Assembly: GCF_003240585.1 (NCBI RefSeq)
Contig: NZ_PCDP01000065.1
Location: 1 to 64,000, forward strand
Reading direction: 5' to 3'
Source of the DNA: Arminella tubonensis
Lineage (GTDB): Bacteria; Pseudomonadota; Alphaproteobacteria; Rhizobiales; Rhizobiaceae
DNA: 64,000 bases
The stretch's first letter is position 1. Each line of letters opens with the position of its first letter. Of this stretch, positions 52,748-61,425 are shown one piece after another. The translations under genes and the position numbers were made by a program. Under the pieces are notes generated by a model, which was not told the origin of the DNA, searched no databases, and saw only the letters and a list, made by a program, of their open reading frames with translations.

Positions 52748-54439
52748 TCAGTCCGGCCGCAGCCTGGCGAGAAGGACGTCGAATCCCTGCTCGCCGCGCC
52801 GCGCCGTTGCTATGATCTGGCCTTGGTCGAGGACGGCTATCCGATCGGCGATCGCTGCCTCGCGGCGGATATGCGTGGCGATGACCAGCGTGCGGCCTTG
52901 CGAACGGGCGACCAGCCGCTGGATCACATCGCGCGCGGTATCGCCGTCGAGACCTTCGGTCGGCTCATCAAGCAGCCAGAGCGGAGCGTCTCGCAGCAAT
53001 AGCCGGGCCAGCGCCAGTCGTCGCAACTGCCCGCCGGAAAGGCCGAGCCCGCCTTCGCCGAGACTGACATCGAGCCCCTGCGGCAATGCTTGGATTTCGG
53101 CAAGGAGGCCAGCAGAAGAAAGAACGTCGCGCAACGCTTCGTCGGTGGCGGCAGGATCTGCGAGGCGCAGGTTGTCGCGCAGCGTATCCTGGAAAATCTC
53201 CGTCCTCTGGGTCAAAAGCGTTGATGGCTGCAGCTCAACGGCGCCATCTTCGGCGGTGATCTCGCGAGAGAGCAGCGAAAGCAGCGTCGACTTGCCGGCG
53301 CCGCTTGCGCCGATCAACGCAAGCCGTTCGCCCGCCATGAGCGAAAGACAGATGCCGTGAAGGGCGAAGCGGGCAGCCCCGTCATGCCGGACCGCAACGC
53401 CGTTGAGACGGACGGCGAAATCTTTCAGCGCCGGGCGAAGAGCCCCTGTCGGTGGCTGCGGATCAAGCCGAGGCCCGATGCGGCGGGCGGCCAGCGCCGT
53501 GCGGCCAAGTTCGAGGGCACCGCGACGAAGAGCGGTGAAGGGTTCCGTCGCTGCAAAGGCAGCGAGCAACCCGAGTGCTGCCACCGGCGCGCTGATCGTC
53601 CCGGCCTTGGCGAGTGCGGCGACCGTCAGAAGCGTGCCCGTAAGCAGCATGGTTGAAACGAGGCTGAAACCAAAGGCTACAGTGCTTTCGATGCGGTTCA
53701 ACTGATCATCGGCCTCAGCGAGGCGCAGGTCCGCCTTGGCGATGGCAGCGCGCTGCGCCTGCAGTCGCCCAACCATGACAAGTTCCGTCTGCCCGGCGAC
53801 GAGATCGATGGTGCGCGATCGCAATGCCTCGATCGCATGCGCTCTGCGCCGGGCCGGCTTGATCGCCAGCCTTCCGCCGGCAAACGGAATGCCGAGGCCG
53901 GTGACGACAAGCCACAGGCCGACGAGCAGTCCGAACAGCGGATGCATCAGCCCGAGTGCGACACTTGTCGCGAGCCCCGAGAGAATGGCGACGCCGACTG
54001 GAACGAGAACCCTGAGATAGAGCGAATCCAGCGCGTCGATATCGGCTGTGAGTCGAAACAGCAGCTTGGCAGGGCGGCGCATCAGGGCCGTGGCCGCGGC
54101 TGGCTGCGCCCAGCTGCGAAACAGTCTCTCGCGGAGGGCGGCGAGTACGCCAAGCGTCGCATCATGCGTCGTCAACCGCTCGCCGTAGCGCGCGACCGTG
54201 CGGACGATCGCCAACAGCCTGATGCCGGCCGACGGAGCAAAGACGTCGAAGGTGATCGCTGCTGCCGTTGACAGGCCGGCAAGCCACGTGGCCGTGATGA
54301 ACCAGCCGGAAAGCCCGAGGAGCCCGATCCCGGCTAGAACAGTGGCGGCAGAAAGCGCGCCGCCCAGCAGCAGTGACCGGCGGCGTTCCGCCATGAAAAG
54401 TTCGAGGATGGGACGAATTGAACGGATAGTCGACATCAT
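52748..54439 (-). CDS. cydC: Heme/thiol exporter subunit CydC
   Basis: A 563-residue half-transporter needed for assembly of cytochrome bd. The N-terminal membrane domain (about residues 1-320) contains six helices. The ATPase domain (about 345-560) has Walker A GASGAGKSTLLSLL, signature LSGGQLRRLALAR, Walker B LWLLDEPTEGLD and the H-loop VIATHIRRE. It pairs with CydD as a cysteine/glutathione (and heme-linked) exporter. ATG 54439 overlaps the cydD stop by ATGA; a frame extending further upstream reads inside cydD and is not real. Confidence 0.92.
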   Translation of the reverse strand: MMSTIRSIRPILELFMAERRRSLLLGGALSAATVLAGIGLLGLSGWFITATWLAGLSTAAAITFDVFAPSAGIRLLAIVRTVARYGERLTTHDATLGVLAALRERLFRSWAQPAAATALMRRPAKLLFRLTADIDALDSLYLRVLVPVGVAILSGLATSVALGLMHPLFGLLVGLWLVVTGLGIPFAGGRLAIKPARRRAHAIEALRSRTIDLVAGQTELVMVGRLQAQRAAIAKADLRLAEADDQLNRIESTVAFGFSLVSTMLLTGTLLTVAALAKAGTISAPVAALGLLAAFAATEPFTALRRGALELGRTALAARRIGPRLDPQPPTGALRPALKDFAVRLNGVAVRHDGAARFALHGICLSLMAGERLALIGASGAGKSTLLSLLSREITAEDGAVELQPSTLLTQRTEIFQDTLRDNLRLADPAATDEALRDVLSSAGLLAEIQALPQGLDVSLGEGGLGLSGGQLRRLALARLLLRDAPLWLLDEPTEGLDGDTARDVIQRLVARSQGRTLVIATHIRREAAIADRIAVLDQGQIIATARRGEQGFDVLLARLRPD

Positions 54440-56199
54440 CCCGCCAGCTCCTGTTCGGGGGCGCCGAGGCGGATGACGCGATCCATCCTTGCTGCCAGCA
54501 CCGGGTCGTGCGTGGCAATGACCAGGGTCCGGCCGTGGGCAAAGAGCATAAGGTCCCGGGCGATGTCGTTGGCGGTCTCGGCATCGAGATGCGCGGTCGG
54601 CTCGTCGGCAAGGATGATGCCCGCCTGGTTTTCGACGACAGCGCGAGCCAGCATCAGCCGCATGGCTTCGCCACCCGAAAGACCCGCTCCGCCTTCGCCG
54701 ATCAGCGCTGCCCCATGCGTCTCGAAGACAGGCTGCAGGTGTGACTTCCGGATGGCGCAACGGATTGCGTCCGCCCCGACATCGGGTCGACCAAGTGTGA
54801 TGTTGCTCCCCATCGTACCGGCAAAGACGTGCGGACGCTGTCCGATCCAGGTGATACGGCGGCGCAGCGCGGCGGAAGACCGATCAGACATCAGTTCACC
54901 TGCGATATGGATCGTGCCATTTTCGTGTGGCGCCAATCCTGCGATCAGCGACAGCAATGTCGTCTTGCCGCAACCACTGGGGCCAAGCAGAGCGACGTGT
55001 TCGCCGGCTGCTACCGTCAGATTAAAGTCCTTGAAAACGCTGCTTTGCGCCGGGGCATGGCGGAAGGAGAAATCGCGGATACGGATGTCAGGCACGGCGG
55101 CAAAATCGTCGGACGCACCGACTTGATCGTTGCGCCAACCAGGCAAGACCAGACCATTGTGCGAAAGCCCGTCAAGCGCATCGATCGCCGCTTGCCCGGA
55201 GGCGCGGTCATGCCATGCCGCGGAGAGCTCCCGCAGCGGCTCGAAGAAGGCGGGCGCCAACAGCAGGATGAACAGGCCCTGCGTCAGCGTCAGCTTGCCG
55301 TTCCAGCTGCCGATATCGATCGAGCCGAGCAGGCTGAAGCCGATATAGACGGCGGTTGCGGCAACGCCGAGAGCCGCGAAAAATTCCAGCACTGCGGAGG
55401 ACAGAAAAGCGATCTTGAGCACTGCCATGGTGCGGCGGCGCAGGGATTCCGCGTCGGCACGCAACCTCTGCGCGGTGATATCCACTGCACCCAATGCGCG
55501 GATCGTCGCAAGGCCGCGCAGGCGATCCAGCAGAAAGGCATTGAGACCCCCGGATTTCGCCAGCATCTCCTCGCTCGCTGCCTTGGCACGCCAGCCGATC
55601 AACGCCATGAAGATGGGGATCAGCGGTGCCGCGAGGATCAGGATGATGGCGGCGACCCAGGAAATGGGAAACACGCAGACGAGCGTGACGAGCGGGACGG
55701 TGCTTGCCTTCAACCGTGCCGGCAGGAAGCGGGCGAAATAGGGCACCATGGTCTCAGCCTGCTCCGCGATCAGGCTGGCGGCAAACCCCGACGCGGGCCT
55801 CTCGACGTCAAGAGGCGAACGGGCGGCAAGCGCAGTCGTGGCAATATCGCGACGTCGGGTAAGCTCCGCTCTTGCGGCACGGAAGGCCATCCGCCCGCCG
55901 GTGGCGTCCAGTGCGGCGCGCGCCACCCCCAGCGCGAGGACGAAGGCGGCCGGTAGCGCTACTTCCGCAAGGCCGCCACCGCCACTGGCGATCGTACCGA
56001 CGCCGAAGGCGAGCAGCGCGGCTTGCGGAATCCAGATGAGTGCGGCCACGGTCTGCACCATGGCTGCACGGGGCAGGCCGTTCGGTCGCAGCCGGGGAGT
56101 GTTGCGGTCGCGGGCCAGTGCGGGCTCGGCAGATGCTTGCGGATTCCTTGTCGGCAGGTCTGCCGGCTCGACCGCGGCTTCGAGGAAGGCGCTGGTCAT
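54436..56199 (-). CDS. cydD: Thiol exporter subunit CydD
   Basis: A 587-residue ABC half-transporter, partner of CydC. A membrane domain (about residues 50-350) is followed by an ATPase with Walker A GPSGCGKTTLLSLI, signature LSGGEAMRLMLARA and Walker B GIILADEPTAHLD. It overlaps the upstream regulator by four bases (ATGA) and the downstream cydC likewise, so these genes are translationally coupled. The N-terminal 45 residues are charged and variable. Gene order D-C-A-B-X behind a regulator is common in alphaproteobacteria. Confidence 0.91.
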   Translation of the reverse strand: MTSAFLEAAVEPADLPTRNPQASAEPALARDRNTPRLRPNGLPRAAMVQTVAALIWIPQAALLAFGVGTIASGGGGLAEVALPAAFVLALGVARAALDATGGRMAFRAARAELTRRRDIATTALAARSPLDVERPASGFAASLIAEQAETMVPYFARFLPARLKASTVPLVTLVCVFPISWVAAIILILAAPLIPIFMALIGWRAKAASEEMLAKSGGLNAFLLDRLRGLATIRALGAVDITAQRLRADAESLRRRTMAVLKIAFLSSAVLEFFAALGVAATAVYIGFSLLGSIDIGSWNGKLTLTQGLFILLLAPAFFEPLRELSAAWHDRASGQAAIDALDGLSHNGLVLPGWRNDQVGASDDFAAVPDIRIRDFSFRHAPAQSSVFKDFNLTVAAGEHVALLGPSGCGKTTLLSLIAGLAPHENGTIHIAGELMSDRSSAALRRRITWIGQRPHVFAGTMGSNITLGRPDVGADAIRCAIRKSHLQPVFETHGAALIGEGGAGLSGGEAMRLMLARAVVENQAGIILADEPTAHLDAETANDIARDLMLFAHGRTLVIATHDPVLAARMDRVIRLGAPEQELAG

Positions 56200-56786
56200 G
56201 GCGCTTTCCTCCCGTCTATCGGATTTGTGCCGGACCGGCGGCGACCGAGGGAAACGACACGGTCCTTGGCCTCAAGCAGCCGGGTTACCTTGGCGCCGAG
56301 CGACAATAGGGTTGCCAACCGCTCGGTCTCAAGCTGCCTGACGTCGTCGTACCAGTTGGTCAACTGCTCGATCAGGCCGTGCATCTCGCTCATCCGCGCC
56401 TGTGCATAGCGCTCCTCTTCGCTGGCCGGCTGCTGCATCAGGATCTCGCGTAGCACCGACAGCGTCGGATCGACCTCACGCTTCTTCCGTTCCTCGGCCA
56501 GTGTGCGAAGGATTTGCCAGACATCGTCCGGCGTGGTGAAGAAGTCGCGGCGGTCGTCCGGTTTGTGCTTGAGAAGGACCAGGTTCCAGGCCTGCAGCTC
56601 GCGCAGGCTCATCGACACGTTCGACCGCGAGACGCCAACGGCCTCGACGATATCTTCGGCGCAGAGCGGCGTCGGTGAGACATAGAGCAGCGCGTATATC
56701 TGTCCGACGGTACGGTTGATCCCCCAGCGCGAGCCCATCTCGCCGAAGTGAAGAACGAAGGATTGTACAAGCGGGGGCAAGTTCAT
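56196..56786 (-). CDS. GbsR/MarR-type regulator heading the cyd operon
   Basis: A 196-residue regulator with a winged helix at about residues 20-95 (EMGSRWGINRTVGQIYALLY, AEDIVEAVGVSRSNVSMSLR, LLKHKPDDRRDFF) and a long helical C-terminus (about 110-185) for dimerisation. This is the GbsR/PadR-like MarR group. As first gene of the cyd operon it probably controls it, and a perfect palindrome (56808-56838) lies just upstream. ATG 56786 is preferred. A frame continuing to 56864 runs through the palindrome, so that start is unlikely. Confidence 0.83.
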   Translation of the reverse strand: MNLPPLVQSFVLHFGEMGSRWGINRTVGQIYALLYVSPTPLCAEDIVEAVGVSRSNVSMSLRELQAWNLVLLKHKPDDRRDFFTTPDDVWQILRTLAEERKKREVDPTLSVLREILMQQPASEEERYAQARMSEMHGLIEQLTNWYDDVRQLETERLATLLSLGAKVTRLLEAKDRVVSLGRRRSGTNPIDGRKAP

Positions 56787-56807
56787 AGCAATTTCCGATG
56801 CATCAGG

Positions 56808-56838
56808 AATTACAGTAATTTCTGAAATTACTGTAATT
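56808..56838. promoter_or_regulatory. Perfect 31-bp palindrome, likely regulator operator
   Basis: AATTACAGTAATTTC (56808-56822) is followed by one T and its exact inverse complement (56824-56838). Each arm contains a TTACnGTAA unit that is itself near-palindromic, centred 18 bases apart, as expected for two dimers of a winged-helix regulator. It lies 22 bases before the start of the cyd regulator, so it is probably its autoregulatory operator and the cyd promoter control site. Confidence 0.75.
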
Positions 56839-56980
56839 GCCAATATAATTTGCGCAACCGGCAAGTCGCATATGCGTCAATCTGCGGCAGTCGTTCCACC
56901 GCAGCGAATTGTGGATTTGGCCGATAATGCTAGGATCAGTCGCAATTGTCGACCTTATAGCCGGCGACGCGTCACAGAAA

Positions 56981-56994
56981 TTGATCTGGATCAA
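56981..56994. promoter_or_regulatory. FNR/FixK-type box
   Basis: TTGATCTGGATCAA is an exact match to the TTGAT-N4-ATCAA consensus of FNR/FixK proteins. It lies 195 bases before the cyd regulator start and about 300 before the CorA-like gene on the other strand. Low-oxygen activation of the cyd operon is the natural reading; activation of the CorA-like gene is possible too. Confidence 0.7.
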
Positions 56995-57297
56995 ACCGTG
57001 CGGATATTGTGGTGTCGGACCTGCGCGGTCGCGACCCGGGTCGGTCGTCCCCGGCTCGTTTAACCGGTGGCGGGCAGCGCGAGGTTCAGCGGCTTCCGGT
57101 TTATGAACTCGGTTCTGAATGCTTTCCCCAAGCGGCGCCTTGACTTGCGGCTGGAAGCGAAGGGATTTCTCCACTCGTCAAGCTGCAATCGCTTGTATTG
57201 CGAGTTTGGTCCGAACTGGTAAGGTGGACAGAAGACATCGCAAGCTTTTGTGTTGTTTGCGTTTTTGGTCGGTCCCACTGGAATATATCGAGGCGCA

Positions 57298-58326
57298 ATG
57301 GAAGCACTGAAAACATCTGTTGTCAGCTATGGCGCCGAGCCGGGATTGCGTTTCGCACTGTTGCTCGACGGCCATGGCTGCTGCACACAGCTGACCATGG
57401 CGCAGCTAGGTTCCTGGAAGCCGGAAGATGGCGCGATCTGGCTTCATCTCGAGCGTGATCATCCCGCCGCCGCCGAATGGGTGCTCCGGAAAAGCCGCTT
57501 CGACCCTGTTGTGGCAGAGGCGCTTCTGGAGGAGGAGTCCCGTCCGCGTGTCGAACCTGTCGACGACGGACTGTTGATCATCCTGCGGGGGGTGTGCGCA
57601 ACCGCGCCGGAGGAAGTGGCCGAGAAACCCGTCGACATAGACCTCGTGCCCCTCCATCTATGGGTCGATGCCGACCGCATTGTCTCGCTGCGCGACAGCG
57701 GTCACTACATAACGGCGCTGCGTGACATCCGTTTGTCGCTGGAGAAAGGGAAGGGGCCTCAGCGTACGGGCGACCTGCTTGCCCTCATCGGCGACAAGCT
57801 GGTGCGCGATCTCGAGCCCGTCCTCGACGCCATGGACGAGGAGGTAGACGAGCTCGACGAGATGATCTTTCATGGCGACGCAAGCCAGGTGCGCGAGCGC
57901 CTCAAGCAGTTGCGGAGACGGGCGGTGCAACTTCGCCGCTACTTGGCACCCCAGCGCGACGCACTCAATCGCATAGAACATGACGACGCACCGTGGCTCG
58001 CCGAACGAGACAAGCTGCGCATGCGCGAGGTAATCGACAAGTTGATGCGCTTCATCGAATATCTAGATGCTATACGCGATCGCACCAGCATCCTGCATGA
58101 CGACCTATCAACAGTGATCAGCGAGCGCATTGCCCGCAATTCCAACCGTCTCGCCGCCCTTGCGGCCCTGCTGTTGCCGCCAAGCGTGGTCGCTGGCCTT
58201 TTCGGCATGAATGTCGGAGGCGTTCCCGGCGTCAACGATACCTGGGCTTTCATCATTATCGTGGCCTTCGTCACGATCACGTCGATCGCGACGCTTTGGG
58301 TGCTGAGACGCATCAACTGGCTGTAG
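57298..58326 (+). CDS. CorA-family divalent metal transporter (ZntB-like)
   Basis: A 342-residue membrane protein. The large cytoplasmic domain (about residues 1-275) is followed by two transmembrane helices with the pore motif FGMNVGG in LLLPPSVVAGLFGMNVGGVP. The long helices with DAMDEEVDELDEM and LRRRAVQLRRYLAPQRDALN fit the CorA funnel. The group is closer to ZntB (zinc) than to classical magnesium CorA, judged from the GMNVGGVPG loop, so the metal is uncertain. ATG 57298 has AGG 5 bases upstream; the frame before it runs to 57250 without support. A hairpin terminator lies after it. Confidence 0.82.
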   Translation: MEALKTSVVSYGAEPGLRFALLLDGHGCCTQLTMAQLGSWKPEDGAIWLHLERDHPAAAEWVLRKSRFDPVVAEALLEEESRPRVEPVDDGLLIILRGVCATAPEEVAEKPVDIDLVPLHLWVDADRIVSLRDSGHYITALRDIRLSLEKGKGPQRTGDLLALIGDKLVRDLEPVLDAMDEEVDELDEMIFHGDASQVRERLKQLRRRAVQLRRYLAPQRDALNRIEHDDAPWLAERDKLRMREVIDKLMRFIEYLDAIRDRTSILHDDLSTVISERIARNSNRLAALAALLLPPSVVAGLFGMNVGGVPGVNDTWAFIIIVAFVTITSIATLWVLRRINWL

Positions 58327-58394
58327 CTGGCCGATGGGCCGTGCCACCAGAGTCCTGATGGCGCCTCGCGCGAAGTCCGCATCAAGCGATATGA

Positions 58395-58415
58395 AGGCGG
58401 CCTTTAGAGCCGCCT
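58395..58415. terminator. Convergent hairpin terminator
   Basis: AGGCGGC (58395-58401) pairs with GCCGCCT (58409-58415) around a 7-base loop. It lies between the CorA-like gene and the convergent aldo/keto reductase gene and can serve both strands. It lacks a long T-run. Confidence 0.5.
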
Positions 58416-58421
58416 CCTGAT

Positions 58422-59453
58422 TTAGCGGCCGCCTTCCATCTTGCGGTGGCGTTGGTCGGTGCCCGCCTTGCCATAGGGATAGTCCGAAGGCTGGGGTGCG
58501 CTGACGTCGCTCAACCGCGTCGTTTCCTCCTCCGAGAGCGTGAGCTTTGCCGCACCGAGATTGTCGGCGAGTTGTTCGGGCGTGCGCGCGCCGAGGATGA
58601 CTGACGTGACGGCCGGCCGCGTTGCCGTCCAGGCGAGCGCCACCTGCGCCATGCTGACACCGCGCGCTTTGGCGATCTCCTCTACGGCCGAAATGATCGC
58701 CCAGACACGGTCCTGGGCATTGCGCTGCGCATAGGATTCGCTGCCGCGGTTGGGGTTCTCTCCAAGCCGCGTGGCGCCGGTCGGCATCTGGTCGCGCTTG
58801 TATTTGCCGGTGAGCCATCCGCCGCCCAGCGGCGACCAGGGAAGCAAGCCCATGCCAGCGTCCTGGCAGGCAGCGACGATCTCGAGCTCGATGTCGCGGA
58901 CCAGCAGGCTGTATTGCGGCTGCAACGTCACCGGGCGACTGTATCCGTTTGCCTTGGCGATCTCGACAGCTTTGGCGATGTGCCAGCCGACATAATTGGA
59001 GAAGCCGTAATAGCCGATTTTTCCAGCCGTCACCGCATCATCGAGGAAGCGCAGCGTTTCCTCGATCGGCGTCAACGCGTCCCAGGCATGCATTTGGTAG
59101 AGATCGATCTGTTCGACGCCGAGGCGGCTGAGCGAATCGTTGAGTGCCTGGCCCAGATGCCGCCGTGACAAACCAATATCGTTCGGACCGTTCCCCATCG
59201 GGAATCGACCTTTCGTGGCAATAACAGCCTGCCGCGCCTCGCTCGGCCGCGCCTTCAGCCAGCGCCCGATAATCTCCTCCGACAGACCGGCGCTATAGAC
59301 ATCGGCAGTGTCGATGAAGTTGCCTCCCCACGCGAAATAGTCGTCGAGCAGCCTATGCGATGCCGTTTCATCGGCCTCGGCGCCGAATGTCATGGTGCCA
59401 AGGCAATATGCAGTGACGATGGTGCCGCTGGGGCCGAGCTTGCGATAATCCAT
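58422..59453 (-). CDS. Aldo/keto reductase (AKR, YajO-like)
   Basis: A 343-residue (beta/alpha)8 NADPH-dependent reductase. Catalytic residues are visible: Asp and Tyr in FIDTADVYSAG, Lys in VIATKGRF, His in YQMHAWD. NADPH-binding segments LLPWSPLGGGWLTGKY and VTSVILGARTPEQLADNLGA match the family. Substrate unknown: aldehydes or sugar-derived ketones are usual. The start at 59453 has GAGGAAAAAG just upstream. It is followed at its 5' side by a second, only distantly related AKR. Confidence 0.88.
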   Translation of the reverse strand: MDYRKLGPSGTIVTAYCLGTMTFGAEADETASHRLLDDYFAWGGNFIDTADVYSAGLSEEIIGRWLKARPSEARQAVIATKGRFPMGNGPNDIGLSRRHLGQALNDSLSRLGVEQIDLYQMHAWDALTPIEETLRFLDDAVTAGKIGYYGFSNYVGWHIAKAVEIAKANGYSRPVTLQPQYSLLVRDIELEIVAACQDAGMGLLPWSPLGGGWLTGKYKRDQMPTGATRLGENPNRGSESYAQRNAQDRVWAIISAVEEIAKARGVSMAQVALAWTATRPAVTSVILGARTPEQLADNLGAAKLTLSEEETTRLSDVSAPQPSDYPYGKAGTDQRHRKMEGGR

Positions 59454-59531
59454 TTCTTTTTCCTCATGTCATGCGGGCGTCAACAGTGCCGTCATCCGCC
59501 AAGTGGATTTCGTTATTCCGACGTCTGTGTC

Positions 59532-60356
59532 CTAGCGATCCCAGACCGGGCACCAATCGCCATTCACCAGACGCATACCCTTTTCCAGGCTTTCGATCCG
59601 CTTGACCTCGGCTGGCGTCAAGGTGATCTTGCGCGCCTCGAAGTTCGAAGCGATGCGATCCTTTTTGGCTGAGGACGGGATGACGATCAGACCCTTGGCC
59701 ATGAGGAAGGCGAGGGCAATTTGCTCGCCGCTGGCGCCGTGGGACTTTCCGATCTCTTCAAGCAGTGTGTCGCCCACGACCGCGCCGCGGGCGAGCGGCG
59801 AATAGGCGGTCACCGGAATGCCCCGTTTTTCGCAATGGTCGATGATCGGCCTGTTTTGCATGTAGACGTGGCATTCGACCTGATTGGTGGTGATCTTGCG
59901 ATCGCCGAATAAGCGGATCGTCTCGTCAATCAGCGCCTTGGTGAAGTTTGAAACGCCGATGCGCTTGGCAAGACCGGTATCGAGCGCTTCCACAAACTGG
60001 CTGACGTAGTCCTGCAGCGCGTATTTGTTATGCGGTGAGGGCCAGTGCAGCAAAAGCAGGTCGACCTGGTCGACCTCGAGCTTATCGAGGCTTTCCCTGA
60101 TCGACGGCATGACCTCTCCCGGGCCGTAATTGTCCGGCTTTACCTTCGTCGTGATGAAGATTTCGCCGCGAGCTATGCCTGCATCCTTGATGCCGCGGGC
60201 AACATCCTGCTCGTTATTGTAGCCCTGCGCCGTGTCTATGTGGCGGCATCCTGCCTCCAAAGCCCAGGCGACACCCTGATAGGCTTCGTCCGCGGGGCGA
60301 TTCCAGGTGCCGTAGCCCATCTGCGGGATGCCCGCGACCGTCGGTTCAGTCGTCAT
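59532..60356 (-). CDS. Aldo/keto reductase (2,5-diketogluconate-reductase-like)
   Basis: A 274-residue AKR5-type reductase. It carries GCRHIDTAQGYNNEQDVARG with catalytic Asp and Tyr, FITTKVKP with Lys, and LLLHWPSPHNKY with His. The C-terminal VIPSSAKKDRIASNFEARKI is the NADPH-binding loop. ATG 60356 has AAAGGA 8 bases upstream; an upstream ATG at 60392 adds 12 residues but lacks a clear site. It shares the strand with the epimerase gene, 55 bases apart. Confidence 0.87.
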   Translation of the reverse strand: MTTEPTVAGIPQMGYGTWNRPADEAYQGVAWALEAGCRHIDTAQGYNNEQDVARGIKDAGIARGEIFITTKVKPDNYGPGEVMPSIRESLDKLEVDQVDLLLLHWPSPHNKYALQDYVSQFVEALDTGLAKRIGVSNFTKALIDETIRLFGDRKITTNQVECHVYMQNRPIIDHCEKRGIPVTAYSPLARGAVVGDTLLEEIGKSHGASGEQIALAFLMAKGLIVIPSSAKKDRIASNFEARKITLTPAEVKRIESLEKGMRLVNGDWCPVWDR

Positions 60357-60411
60357 TTCTTGGTCCTTTACGCGATGATCGAGAGCCGTCATTTTAATCG
60401 GGCGTCCCGCA

Positions 60412-61308
60412 TCATGATTTTGGAACGTATTTGCGCCAGTTGTGCTCTTCCTTGAAGCCCAGGATTTCGCGTATCTTCCGGTTGGAAAGCGGCGCCTCGA
60501 ATTCGCCGAGCTCGCGATGGATCGGCGTGTTCGGTGCCCAGCGCTTTAGGAAGTCACGGGTGGGCTCGTTTGCCGTGATCGTATCGTTGACGGCGTTGAA
60601 CACCTGGAAGCCCAAGCCGTCCTTCTCAATGCAGAGATGGACGATCTGGCCGAGGTCGCGGGCGTCGATGTAGCTCCAGGCATTGCGCTTGCGGGACGGC
60701 GGATCGGCCAGGAAACCCGGAAAACGGTCGTATTCATGCGGTTCGATGACATTGCCGATGCGCAGGGCATAGACGTCGGCGCCGGTGCGCATCTGAAAGG
60801 CGCGGGCGGTCTTCTCGTTGACGACCTTCGACAGACCGTAGCTGTCCATCGGGTCGATGTCGTAGTCCTCTTCGAGCGGGAAGGAATGAAAATCCTTGTC
60901 GCCTTCGGCAAAGCAGACGCCATACGTCGTTTCGCTGGACGCGATGATGACCTTGCGAATGCCGAGCTTCAGTGCCGCCTCCAGGACATTGTAGGTCGAG
61001 ATGGCATTCACCTGGAATGTCTTGTTGTCCGGCTTCATCAGCAGACTGGGGATTGCCGCGAAATGAACCACGGCGTCGACAGGAGCGGGACCAGCACCTG
61101 TGTTCAGGCCTTCGGCACCGAAATGCATCGACAGTGCGTTGAAGGTTTCTCCGCTGTCCGTGAGATCGGTGATCAGGGTGTTGACGCCGGGGCAATCCAA
61201 AGGAACGAGATCGAGATTGCGAACTGCGTAGCCCTTGTCCACCAGATAGGGCACCGAGTGACGGCCGGCCTTGCCGCTGCCACCGGTAAAGATAATGCGC
61301 TTGTTCAT
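60412..61308 (-). CDS. NAD-dependent epimerase/dehydratase
   Basis: A 298-residue short-chain dehydrogenase of the extended type. The NAD-binding loop IIFTGGSGKAGRHSVPYL is at residues 4-21, the catalytic Ser lies in VIIASSETTYG and the YxxxK pair in SYGLSKVVNEK. The family acts on nucleotide sugars or uronic acids. The non-UDP-sugar features here (SETTYG, LRIGNVIEPHEYDRF) fit the uronate-dehydrogenase-like group, but this is not certain. It lies in the same direction as two AKRs and downstream of a LysR gene. Confidence 0.85.
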   Translation of the reverse strand: MNKRIIFTGGSGKAGRHSVPYLVDKGYAVRNLDLVPLDCPGVNTLITDLTDSGETFNALSMHFGAEGLNTGAGPAPVDAVVHFAAIPSLLMKPDNKTFQVNAISTYNVLEAALKLGIRKVIIASSETTYGVCFAEGDKDFHSFPLEEDYDIDPMDSYGLSKVVNEKTARAFQMRTGADVYALRIGNVIEPHEYDRFPGFLADPPSRKRNAWSYIDARDLGQIVHLCIEKDGLGFQVFNAVNDTITANEPTRDFLKRWAPNTPIHRELGEFEAPLSNRKIREILGFKEEHNWRKYVPKS

Positions 61309-61425
61309 GGATTTATCCTCTCATCCCGCCAAGCCTTATCGTTAGGCGGCGCAAAAGGATGAATCAATAGCGTAGCGGTCACCGGATCGATGAGTCTGAT
61401 TCATACATCAGATCGCCTAATCCCA

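Noticed and set aside
54829..55956. Plus-strand frame of 375 codons
   Set aside because: It is antisense to cydD, low in hydrophobic residues, and lacks a ribosome binding site.
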